Of a stretch of 64,000 nucleotides of DNA, positions 19,796 through 29,836 are shown one piece after another; positions within the stretch are counted from its first letter, which is position 1, and each line of letters opens with the position of its first letter. The stretch is from positions 24,802 through 88,801 of the forward strand of contig MEHQ01002384.1 of assembly GCA_008828725.1 (NCBI GenBank), in the 5' to 3' direction. The stretch comes from Saccharina japonica (Eukaryota; Sar; Phaeophyceae; Laminariales; Laminariaceae). The position numbers and the translations under genes were made by a program. The notes under the pieces were generated by a model, which was not told the origin of the DNA, made no database searches, and worked only from the letters and a program-made list of their open reading frames with translations.

Positions 19796-20736
19796 CTATC
19801 GGATGATGCTCTCGATCTCCGCTCGAGTGACATCCTCACGGTACAAGATAGTACGTTCCTCTATTTCGTAGTCTAATGTGAGGGTCATGATGATCTTGCG
19901 GTTGACGTCTGCTACCGACTCGACCACACCTAGCGACGCGAGCACTCCAACAATCTTGTCTATCCGACCAAAGTACTTCATGGGCTCTTCTCCATTCTCC
20001 ATTTTTGCGGAGTCAAACGCTACCGACCACTTGACCTGTTCAGCCATGGTCTTGGGCATGAACCAATCACACAACATTCTCCAGCCAGCACTAGGTGATT
20101 TTGTTGGGAACACTCTACCAAGCAGATCGCGGTTCACAACGCTTTCTGTCAGGCAAGTTCAAGCTACTCTAGCTGTCTTAACATGTTTCTCACTGAACCC
20201 CTGCGAGAGAAAGTATTGAGTGTTCTTCGTAACGTCGCCTATCATCATATCATGATCTACGAGGAACGCCGACATGCACCCAACCATGGAAGTAAACACC
20301 TCGAAGTGCTCCTTCCACAATGGAAAATCTTCCCACTGAATTTAGGAACCGACTGCTTCAAACTCCCAAATTCGCGAGAACCAACTTCAGCCCTATGACT
20401 ATCTACGCTGCTACTCGCACCACTCCTTGGCAGGCCTATTGCCGCGCCAAGACCTGGCAAACTCCCACTGGAGCTGACTCCCCTTACTTCCCCTGCACTG
20501 GTAGCGGTTCCGACCCGCTCACCAGTAACACCAGACGCAACTTCACTAACCGCAGCAGTTCTGCGATCCATCTCCTCGAAAATCTGCGTCTTCAGTCGCT
20601 CATCGTCTTGACGTCGCAGCTCTCGGTCGGTCTCGCGTCGATCTTCGTCTTCTCTCCTGTCCGCCGCCAGCTGCCTCAAGAGACTGGTCAGGTCGTCCAT
20701 CTCGGACGACCCGTCCACTGGGAGTCCACTCGGCAT
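19796..20736 (-). pseudogene. Copia gag, N-terminal and central parts (copy 1)
   Basis: The first part (20736 to about 20326) begins MPSGLPVDGSSEMDDLTSLL and is rich in Glu/Arg (coiled-coil-like RREDEDRRETDRELRRQDDE). The second (20137-19796) contains LCDWFMPKTMAEQVKWSVAF and FGRIDKIVGVLASLGVVES. A 7-nt deletion near 20333, relative to the copy at 25055, shifts the frame between them. Confidence 0.8.
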
Positions 20737-20775
20737 GATCAGGCTGCTTGCTCGAACAATAAGTCGTTAACGTTT

Positions 20776-21540
20776 TGGAATCACGAAAACCAGCCCCATC
20801 CCCGCTTCTCCGTCAGTGGACCTCAGGCACGTGAGTGGTGAGGACCCTGCGGTGGACGCAAGATACCGCGAAATGGTGGGGAGTCTGATGTGGATTGCGA
20901 ATCAGACGAGGCCGGACATCGCCAACGCAGTACGGGCAGTTGCGAGGTTTTCACATGACCCTAAGGAGGTGCATGTTAAGGCGGCTAGGAAGATAATGGA
21001 GTACCTGAGCGCTACGGCTCACTTGGGTCTGACGTTCAGGAAGGACAGTAAACAAGAGGAAGTGCAGTTGGATTACGACTTGGAGACGTACGTGGACGCG
21101 GACTACGCCCACAAGGCCGACGATAGGCGTTCGGTCTCTGGCGTGGCTGTCTGTTGCGGGGGTACACTTGTGTCGTGTTTTCTAGGACGCAGAAGTGCGT
21201 CACCCTATCAACTACCGAGGCAGAGTACGTAGCCATGGCCGACGGGGTGAAGGAAGCCCTCTACGTGAGAGGAGTGTTGGTTTTTCTGATGCCCGGCCCA
21301 GTCTGGGGTCGCCGAGTATTGGAGTGTTTGAAGACAACAAAGGGGCGATAGACTTGGCCAAAAACCCATTGAGCTCATCCAACAGTAAGCACATCGATGT
21401 ACGGTACCATTTTCTGCGCGAGTTGGTGGAGACGGGAGACTTGTCGGTTAAGTATCTCCGGACGGACGACCAGCATGCGGACATTCTCACGAAGGCTATT
21501 GGCAAAGAGAGGTCGAGAAACACCGCGATTTTCTGTTAGG
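20776..21540 (+). pseudogene. Copia RT end / RNase H, opposite orientation (copy 1)
   Basis: Plus-strand sequence starts with the reverse complement of about 16990-17050, then reads MDLRHVSGEDPAVDARYREM, VKAARKIMEYLSATAHLGLT and TYVDADYAHKADDRRSVSGV. A 1-nt deletion (gtcgtGttttc against gtcgtGGttttc) near 21178 and a 5-nt insertion near 21297 break the RNase H frame relative to 25544-26263. Confidence 0.85.
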
Positions 21541-21618
21541 GATACAGTAATTTGTTGTTTGTGGATGGTGTTTGTTTGTGTTATCGAGGCGTGTTAGTTG
21601 ATCCAGCGCCAGGGAGGG

Positions 21619-21987
21619 TGTTCGATATAGCTTGTCTCAACGAACAGCCTAGCAATACGTTACGGTTACATACGTTGTGTCACGGAGGTAAGTTGCAGGG
21701 ATCGTCTCGTGGTATCACCCACGAGCAGTCCCACGGGTACGTACGAGTAGGCACTATGCGAGGAAGTTTAGGTATTCGACTACGAGCGGTTGTTACTGGG
21801 CTGTGGAGAGTAGGCCCACATGACCCACTCCACATTTCCCCCTGCATTCCTCTACCCCTTTCCGGGCCGACATAATAAAGACATCTTAAAATATCTTCTA
21901 CACACTGCGTGTTGCAGTGCCTCGCTCACAGCCTAGTGTGGCTGTTGGGAGCTTATCCATGCATCGCATATCAGCGCTAATTGAACA
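21619..21987 (+). repeat. Copia 3' LTR (plus orientation, copy 1)
   Basis: 369 bp, starting TGTTCGATATAG and ending CTAATTGAACA, so the termini form the short inverted repeat TGTTC/GAACA. It is preceded by the polypurine tract 'agggaggg'. An AATAAA-type signal (cataataaagac) lies about 120 bp before the end. A LINE fragment follows immediately. Confidence 0.9.
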
Positions 21988-23010
21988 CCCTTCCCATACT
22001 TATCCTTCATATTCTAGCTTTGGTACCTTCACATTCGTCGGGATACATCTCTTCATTCTAGTGTCAAGGCACGAGTCTGTTAGGATCGCTTCCATCTTGG
22101 CTACGTGTGATTTGCCCTTGCCTACTACTTTTGTTATGTGTGTACCCCAAGAGTAGTCTTTTGAGATATCTACGCAAAGGTATGTACGTATACTGGTCTA
22201 CGATCGGTAATTCATCTTCTCCCCACTTCCACTTACAATTGACCAGACTCTCCTTATCTTCATTACATACAACTACTGCGAACTTTTTCACATTCGCCGT
22301 CACTCTCCAATTCCTGGTGTACTCTAGTGCCTTCTCTATTTTTTTCTGCAGTCCTTCGGGTGTTTCTGATATGCTCACGAAATCATCGGCAAACATCAAT
22401 CCCGACACCGTATCTCCCCCCACCGGGACCCCCTGCGATGCTGTCTTTACTGCTACTATAATATAATGAATATATACATTGAATAGGTTAGGTGATAGCG
22501 TACATCCCTGTACAATTCCTTGTAGGATATCAACGTAGTTCGATAGTTCCCCGTCCAGCATAACAACAGCACTTCTCGCATATTCCGTCATCTTCTTCAT
22601 CATTGTCCACATAATTTCTCTGATCCCTATCTCCCACAACTTTTTCCACAGCCCATTTCTCCACTGTGTCGTAGGCCTTCTGTACATCTAGAAATAAACA
22701 ATACGTTGTTAGCCCCGCATCTGTCCTACCTTGGATTATCTTACCTAGTGTGTACACGTGGTCTACGCAGCTACGGTTTGGCCTAAATCCTGCTTGCCCT
22801 TCGCTATTTTTTCTTCGTTTTCCATCATTGTTCCCATTATATCGTTCAAAATGTTACTGAATGTTCTACCTACAGAGCTTAGTAGCGCTATCCCCTTATA
22901 GTTATCGGGTCAGCCCTATCTCCTTTCTTAAACAAGTTTACTGCTACTCGTACCCCTTCTCTCCACCTCTTGGGTGCGTACTAATTTTACCAGATCCAGT
23001 TATACAACTT
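21988..23010 (-). pseudogene. LINE reverse transcriptase fragment (copy 1)
   Basis: On the minus strand, from 23000 downward: WREGVRVAVNLFKKGDRADP-type sequence, NYKGIALLSSVGRTFSNILN, RPNRSCVDHVYTLGKI, TTYCLFLDVQKAYDTV, LQGIVQGCTLSPNLFNVYI and GLMFADDFVSI. These are RT motifs including the F-A-D-D catalytic box. A frameshift between the DVQKAYDTV block and the following WRNGLWKKLW block, a stop near the 3' side and truncation by the LTR at 21987 mark it as dead. It differs in sequence from the LINE at 2-580. Confidence 0.85.
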
Positions 23011-24525
23011 AACCACCATACAGGTCGGGGTCCCAGCACGAGCAGGGCAGAGCCAGGCGCCGAGTAGGGAGCGGCAGAGAACCGTCCGGCATCGTTGTTG
23101 GCTATAGGTGATTTGTTTTTATCCCACCGACCCTCCTGCATGTATTTTTCCACGGCGGATGGGCAAACGGAGGGGAAAGGGGCAGAGTACGGACCGTAGA
23201 CGTCCGATTTCCGTGGTGGTCCGATGTCTTCGGGCCATCCTAATCGATTAGCAATCGTGGTGGGTTCCCGATATGAGCGGGCCGTTAGAGACGGTAAACC
23301 ATTCGAAGGCACGTTTACGTAGTGGTCGATTAGCAGGGGTTTTCCCAGGAAACGTGGGCCGTTAGATACGGAAATTTTGCACTAAACAATCGTTTGGCAA
23401 ATCTTAGTGGGTTCCCGATATGAGCGGGCCGTTGTCACGGAAGACCACCTAAAAACACGCGCAAACACATAGGTACCGAAGACGTCCGATTTTCGTGGTG
23501 GTCCGATATGAGCGGGCCATCCTAATCCTCAGCAATCGTGGTGGGTTCCCGATATGAGCGGGCCGTTCGGAAGAACGGAACCAGATGACAGTTTAGCAAT
23601 TTTCAGAGTTCCGATATGAGCCGTTGCTTCTGGATTGCACATGAGAAAAAAGGGAGGGGGGGGGAGGCATTCCAGCCGCGGAGCGGAACCCGTAGATATG
23701 TCGACCGCATTTCCGTTTTATGTGCAGGGGAGAGCCAGGCGCCGAGTAGGGAGCGGCAGAGAACCGTCAGGCATCGTTGTTGGTTATAGGTGCTTTGTGT
23801 TTTTCCCACCCACCCTCCCGCATTTTGTTTTCCACGGCGGATGGACAAACTGAGGGGAAAGGGGCAGAGTAAAGACCGTAGACGTCCGATTTCCGCGGTG
23901 GTCCGATATGAGCGGGCCATCCTAATCGTTAGCAATCGTGGTGGGTTCCCGATATGAGCAGGCCGTTCGAGACGGTAGACCATTCGAAAGCACGTTTACG
24001 TAGTGGTCGATTAGCAGGGGTTTTCCCAAGCAATCTGGGCCGTTAGAGATGGAACGTTTGCACTTAATAATCGTTTGGTAATCGTCGTGGGTTCCCGATA
24101 CGAGCGGGCCGTTGTCACGGAAGACCACCTGAAAGCACGCACAAAAAGAACATAGGTACCGTAAACGTCCGATTTCGCGGTGGTCCGATATGAGCGGGCC
24201 ATCCTTCATAATCGTTAGCAATCGTGGTGGGTTCCCGATATGAGGGGGTCGTTAGAGACGGTAAACCATTCGAAAGCGCGTTTACGTAGTGGTCGATTAG
24301 TAGGGTTTTCCCCAGGTAACCTGGGCCGTTAGAGACGGAACGGTAAATAATCGTTTAACAATTTTAGTGGGTTCCCGATATGAGCTGGCCGTTGTCACGG
24401 AAGACCACTTGAAAGCACGCGGTACTTAGTGGTCGGTCAGTGGGTTCCCGATATGAGCGGGCTGTTCCGAAGCACGGAATCAGGTGACAGTTTAGCAATT
24501 TTCAGAGTTCCGATACGAGCGGTTT
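23011..24525. repeat. Satellite-like array of 'gttcccgatatgagcgggcc' units
   Basis: 'ggtgggttcccgatatgagc' or a close match occurs near 23260, 23398, 23540, 23938, 24086, 24226, 24370 and 24440. 'cgtttacgtagtggtcgatt' occurs at 23308, 23994 and 24279. A longer unit opening with 'gccaggcgccgagtagggag' starts at 23047 and again at 23731. Nested periods of about 140-290 and 680 bp are present. The sequence between the two long duplicates (23593-24525) is made of this array. No gene. Confidence 0.75.
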
Positions 24526-25464
24526 GATGCTCTCGATCTCCGCTCGAGTGACATCCTCACGGTACAAGATAGTACGTTCCTCTATTTCGTAGTCTAATGT
24601 GAGGGTCATGATGATCTTGCGGTTGACGTCTGCTACCGACTCGACCACACCTAGCGACGCGAGCACTCCAACAATCTTGTCTATCCGACCAAAGTACTTC
24701 ATGGGCTCTTCTCCCTTCTCCATTNTTGCGNAGTCGAACGCTACCGACCACTTGACCTGTTCAGTCATGGTCTTGGGCATGAACCAATCACACAACATTC
24801 TCCAGCCAGCACTAGGTGATTTTGTTGGGAACACTCTACCAAGCAGATCGCGGTTCACAACGCTTTCTGTCAGGCAAGTTCAAGCTACTCTAGCTGTCTT
24901 AACATGTTTCTCACTGAACCCCTGCGAGAGAAAGTATTGAGTGTTCTTCGTAACGTCGCCTATCATCATATCATGATCTACGAGGAACGCCGACATGCAC
25001 CCAACCATGGAAGTAAACACCTCGAAGTGCTCCTTCCACAATGGAGAATCTTCCGACTTTCCACTGAATTTAGGAACCGACTGCTTCAAACTCCCAAATT
25101 CGCGAGAACCAACTTCAGCCCTATGACTATCTACGCTGCTACTCGCACCACTCCTTGGCAGGCCTATTGCCGCGCCAAGACCTGGCAAACTCCCACTGGA
25201 GCTGACTCCCCTTACTTCCCCTGCACTGGTAGCGGTTCCGACCCGCTCACCAGTAACACCAGACGCAACTTCACTAACCGCAGCAGTTCTGCGATCCATC
25301 TCCTCGAAAATCTGCGTCTTCAGTCGCTCATCGTCTTGACGTCGCAGCTCTCGGTCGGTCTCGCGTCGATCTTCGTCTTCTCTCCTGTCCGCCGCCAGCT
25401 GCCTCAAGAGACTGGTCAGGTCGTCCATCTCGGACGACCCGTCCACTGGGAGTCCACTCGGCAT
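24526..25464 (-). pseudogene. Copia gag (copy 2)
   Basis: The frame from 25464 is longer than in copy 1. After VPKFSGK it continues SEDSPLWKEHFEVFTSMVGC and DVTKNTQYFLSQGFSEKHVK because the 7 bases missing in copy 1 are present. It still breaks before the next block (24858-24526). Two ambiguous bases fall in the second block. Confidence 0.8.
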
Positions 25465-25543
25465 GATCAGGCTGCTTGCTCGAACAATAAGTCGTTAACG
25501 TTTTGGAATCACGAAAACCAGCCCCATCCCCGCTTCTCCGTCA

Positions 25544-26263
25544 GTGGACCTCAGGCACGTGAGTGGTGAGGACCCTGCGGTGGACGCAAGATACCGCGAA
25601 ATGGTGGGGAGTCTGATGTGGATTGCGAATCAGACGAGGCCGGACATCGCCAACGCAGTACGGGCGGTTGCGAGCTTTTCACATGACCCTAAGGAGGTGC
25701 ATGTTAAGGCGGCTAGGAAGATAATGGAGTACCTGAGCGCTACGGCTCACTTGGGTCTGACGTTCAGGAAGGACAGTAAACAAGAGGAAGTGCAGTTGGA
25801 TTACGACTTGGAGACGTACGTGGACGCGGACTACGCCCACAAGGCCGACGATAGGCGTTCGGTCTCTGGCGTGGCTGTCTGTTGCGNGGGTACACTTGTG
25901 TCGTGGTTTTCTAGGACGCAGAAGTGCGTCACCCTATCAACTACCGAGGCAGAGTACGTAGCCATGGCCGACGGGGTGAAGGAAGCCCTCTACGTGAGAG
26001 GAGTGTTGGTTTTTCTGATGCCCGGTCTGGAGTCGCCGAGTATTGGAGTGTTTGAAGACAACAAAGGGGCGATAGACTTGGCCAAAAACCCATTGAGCTC
26101 ATCCAACAGTAAGCACATCGATGTACGGTACCATTTTCTGCGCGAGTTGGTGGCGACGGGAGACTTGTCGGTTAAGTATCTCCGGACGGACGACCAGCAT
26201 GCGGACATTCTCACGAAGGCTATTGGCAAAGAGAGGTCGAGAAACACCGCGATTTTCTGTTAG
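25544..26263 (+). CDS. Copia RT end / RNase H, open frame (copy 2)
   Basis: 239 codons are open from MDLRHVSGEDPAVDARYREM to the TAG after NTAIFC. RNase H motifs are complete: YVDADYA, TTEAEYVAM, EDNKGAIDLAKNPLSSSN and HADILTKAIG. One base is ambiguous (25887, within CCxG). It is the best preserved copia domain in the window but is only the 3' fifth of a polyprotein, so it is not an independent gene. Confidence 0.85.
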   Translation: MDLRHVSGEDPAVDARYREMVGSLMWIANQTRPDIANAVRAVASFSHDPKEVHVKAARKIMEYLSATAHLGLTFRKDSKQEEVQLDYDLETYVDADYAHKADDRRSVSGVAVCCXGTLVSWFSRTQKCVTLSTTEAEYVAMADGVKEALYVRGVLVFLMPGLESPSIGVFEDNKGAIDLAKNPLSSSNSKHIDVRYHFLRELVATGDLSVKYLRTDDQHADILTKAIGKERSRNTAIFC

Positions 26264-26342
26264 GGATACAGTAATTTGTTGTTTGTGGATGGTGTTTGTT
26301 TGTGTTATCGAGGCGTGTTAGTTGATCCAGCGCCAGGGAGGG

Positions 26343-26711
26343 TGTTCGATATAGCTTGTCTCAACGAACAGCCTAGCAATAAGTTACGGTTACATACGTT
26401 GTGTCACGGAGGTAAGTTGCAGGGATCGTCTCGTGGTATCACCCACGAGCAGTCCCACGGGTACGTACGAGTAGGCACTATGCGAGGAAGTTTAGGTATT
26501 CGACTACGAGCGGTTGTTACTGGGCTGTGGAGAGTAGGCCCACATGACCCACTCCACATTTCCCCCTGCATTCCTCTACCCCTTTCCGGGCCGACATAAT
26601 AAAGACATCTTAAACTATCTTCTACACACTGCGTGTTGCAGTGCCTCGCTCACAGCCTAGTGTGGCTGTTGGGAGCTTATCCATGCATCGCATATCAGCG
26701 CTAATTGAACA
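26343..26711 (+). repeat. Copia 3' LTR (copy 2)
   Basis: It is nearly identical to 21619-21987, with TGTTCGATATAG at the start and CTAATTGAACA at the end. Visible differences include caatacg/caataag near 26380 and ttaaaat/ttaaact near 26613. Confidence 0.9.
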
Positions 26712-27735
26712 CCCTTCCCATACTTATCCTTCATATTCTAGCTTTGGTACCTTCACATTCGTCGGGATACATCTCTTCATTCTAGTGTCAAGGCACGAGT
26801 CTGTTAGGATCGCTTCCATCTTGGCTACGTGTGATTTGCCCTTGCCTACTACTTTTGTTATGTGTGTACCCCAAGAGTAGTCTTTTGAGATATCTACGCA
26901 AAGGTATGTACGTATACTGGTCTACGATCCGTAGTCCGTCTTCTCCCCACTTCCACTTACAATTGACCAGACTCTCCTTATCTTCATTACATACAACTAC
27001 TGCGAACTTTTTCACATTCGCCGTCACTCTCCAATTCCTGGTGTACTCTAGTGCCTTCTCTATTTTTTTCTGCAGTCCTTCGGGTGTTTCTGATATGCTC
27101 ACGAAATCATCGGCAAACATCAATCCCGACACCGTATCTCCCCCCACCGGGACCCCCTGCGATGCTGTCTTTACTGCTACTATAATATAATGAATATATA
27201 CATTGAATAGGTTAGGTGATAGCGTACATCCCTGTACAATTCCTTGTAGGATATCAACGTAGTTCGATAGTTCCCCGTCCAGCATAACAACAGCACTTCT
27301 CGCATATTCCGTCATCTTCTTCATCATTGTCCACATATTTTCTCTGATCCCTATCTCCCACAACTTTTTCCACAGCCCATTTCTCCACTGTGTCGTAGGC
27401 CTTCTGTACATCTAGAAATAAACAATACGTTGTTAGCCCCGCATCTGTCCTACCTTGGATTATCTTACCTAGTGTGTACACGTGGTCTACGCAGCTACGG
27501 TTTGGCCTAAATCCTGCTTGCCCTTCGCTATTTTTTCTTCGTTTTCCATCATTGTTCCCATTATATCGTTCAAAATGTTACTGAATGTTCTACCTACAGA
27601 GCTTAGTAGCGCTATCCCCTTATAGTTATCGGGTCAGCCCTATCTCCTTTCTTAAACAAGTTTACTGCTACTCGTACCCCTTCTCTCCACCTCTTGGGTG
27701 CGTACTAATTTTACCAGATCCAGTTATACAACTTA
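26712..27735 (-). pseudogene. LINE reverse transcriptase fragment (copy 2)
   Basis: The motifs match copy 1 (DVQKAYDTV, GIVQGCTLSPNLFNVYI, GLMFADDFV). Small differences include GIRENMW for GIREIMW and WGEDGLRIVDQ for WGEDELPIVDQ. The same frameshift is present, so it predates the duplication. Confidence 0.85.
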
Positions 27736-28316
27736 ACCACCATACAGGTCGGGGTCCCAGCACGAGCAGGGCAGAGCCAGGCGCCGAGTAGGGAGCGGCA
27801 GAGAACCGTCCGGCATCGTTGTTGGCTATAGGTGATTTGTTTTTATCCCACCGACCCTCCTGCATGTATTTTTCCACGGCGGATGGGCAAACGGAGGGGA
27901 AAGGGGCAGAGTACGGACCGTAGACGTCCGATTTCCGTGGTGGTCCGATGTCTTCGGGCCATCCTAATCGATTAGCAATCGTGGTGGGTTCCCGATATGA
28001 GCGGGCCGTTAGAGACGGTAAACCATTCGAAGGCACGTTTACGTAGTGGTCGATTAGCAGGGGTTTTCCCAGGAAACGTGGGCCGTTAGATACGGAAATT
28101 TTGCACTAAACAATCGTTTGGCAAATCTTAGTGGGTTCCCGATATGAGCGGGCCGTTGTCACGGAAGACCACCTAAAAACACGCGCAAACACATAGGTAC
28201 CGAAGACGTCCGATTTTCGTGGTGGTCCGATATGAGCGGGCCATCCTAATCCTCAGCAATCGTGGTGGGTTCCCGATATGAGCGGGCCGTTCGGAAGAAC
28301 GGAACCAGATGACAGT

Positions 28317-29757
28317 GTTGTAGCAAAATTTATACAGAAGTTCGATAATGGTGCCTTGCTTTCTGAAGATTTGCACATTAAGAGCAAAAAAAAGACGAGG
28401 GGCGGGTGGGAAGCGTTCCAAAGCGCGGTGCGCACCAGGTTAGATATGTTCGACCGCGTTTATTTGTTTATGTATGTTCGGGAAAGGCGTTCTATACCGC
28501 GGGAGGGGGGGGGGGGAGGGTCAGATGCGTCCCCATCTTTTGGCGGCTTGCAACGTAAAAGTGCAGCCCCTTCCCCCTCCCCCCTCCGTTTGGCTGTGTG
28601 TTTAGGCGTAAGGGGAGCGTATACACGTGGGGGGGGAAAGGAGCAGAGCAGACCTCCCCCCCCCCATCGGCTATTTTTCAGATAATTCAAAACCTTTCAA
28701 GCAATTGCCCACATCTCACGAGGTACACACCTGATGTACAAAACTTTTTCGCCCGAAGGTGGAATGCTATAATACGTGTATTCGTCTTGCTGGAACCAGC
28801 GTGTGGTACGAATTTTTCACCCATTTTTCTTCCACGCTAAAATTGTTGGAGTCTGTCTTCTTGTGATCACGGACCAGAATATGGCAATAAATTGCCCAAC
28901 AAGAAGAACAACAACATCAACATCAACAGCAACGGCAACGCTTGACCGCAAGCCAAACCTCATGCTTTATACATACACGTCTGAATACATTTTGTGGAAA
29001 GCAACGCGGGATACGACCGTGCCGGTCGGGGTAATTATTACCACAGACAGACAATTCATAATATAGATGTTGCGCGAACCCTCCTGACCGCTCCAGAACG
29101 CCATGAACAAGTTGAATAATGTTCTTCCTCCCTGGAACGTATTGGGGATATTCGGCTCAAATGCTGATTATCGTTGACCACAAAATGATAACACTACGTA
29201 ATAGCAGTGTTTTATTTAGTCTAAATTAAACGTGTATCATGTGCATGAATTAATATGCATGCTATATAAGAACATACATACCACAGGCAGCCGCAGATAC
29301 AAATACTTCCGAAGTACCGGTATAGTTTATGGGCGTGTGAGCTATCAGCTGCCCATTTGCCACACTCAAACCCGTAGACTGCTTGCTGGTATTTTTACAG
29401 TAAGTTCAGAACCCTATACCACCGTATGTGATACGAGAGTACATCCAACCTACCTGATGATGGCGTGGTACTGAGAAATAAAGATTCATGAAGAAGAAAG
29501 CAGTTCAACATACTCGAGGGAAAGCGCGGAGGAAAACAATAAGGTCACACGACGACACACACGCCCCCCGTGCTCTCACCCCTCACCCCTCCGCTCCCAC
29601 ACACATCAAATCCAACCACTGAGCTCCAGCTGCGCGCCCCTCCAGTCCCACAGCATCACTTCGTAGTCGTACCGCTACTGCCGCAAAGCCGATACAACCA
29701 CCTACTACGCGTACAGCTTTTTTACTGTCCAGTCCGGTCAAAGCGAAACTTGAAACT
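28317..29757. other. Intergenic, no gene seen
   Basis: 28380-28480 is a diverged relative of 23640-23740 ('gcattcca', 'gttagatatgttcgaccgcg'). G-runs lie at 28506-28516 and 28631-28637. A TATA-like 'gctatataagaac' occurs at 29259 and 'gaaataaagattc' at 29474. The 5' leader of the secreted-protein gene presumably lies in 29500-29757, which is C-rich. Confidence 0.4.
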
Positions 29758-29836
29758 ATGGTCAAGCTGGCGGTGATATTCACGCTCCTGGGGGTTCTAT
29801 CAACAGGCGCCGGCCAAGAGACGTGCGCGGTGTTAG
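29758..29836 (+). CDS. Secreted-protein gene exon 1: signal peptide
   Basis: MVKLAVIFTLLGVLSTGAGQ is a typical signal peptide: Lys-3, a hydrophobic core and a small-residue cleavage region near GAG-Q. ETCAVLG follows before the donor (TTAG|GTAAGC) in phase 1. The start was chosen because it is the first ATG giving a signal peptide directly in phase with the cysteine exons. Confidence 0.75.

Larger units (their letters stand above)
16192..20760 (-). mobile_element. Ty1/copia retrotransposon, decayed, lacks 5' LTR
   Basis: Read on the minus strand from 20736 to 16213, the order is gag, zinc knuckle, protease, GAG-pre-integrase, integrase, reverse transcriptase, RNase H, polypurine tract, LTR. 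Integrase before RT is the copia order. Several frameshifts separate the domains, and the protease and integrase sites look damaged. There is no 5' LTR or primer-binding site. At about 20770 the sequence turns into an opposite-strand copia 3' half. It cannot be an autonomous element. Confidence 0.9.
24526..28316 (+). repeat. Second copy of a 3.79-kb segmental duplication
   Basis: This segment repeats 19805-23592 almost base for base. The left join is at 'gatgctctcgatctccgctc' and the right join at 'ccagatgacagt'. It carries the same gag(-)/RNase H(+)/LTR/LINE/satellite arrangement. The offset moves from 4721 to 4728 and then 4724 because of the 7-nt, 1-nt and 5-nt indels described under copy 1. 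Three ambiguous bases (24725, 24731, 25887) lie only in this copy. Confidence 0.93.

Noticed and set aside
15812-28316. An integrated virus or plasmid
   Set aside because: The order gag-integrase-RT-RNase H with LTRs is copia, and the other RT is LINE-type. No capsid, packaging or replication genes of a large DNA virus were seen.
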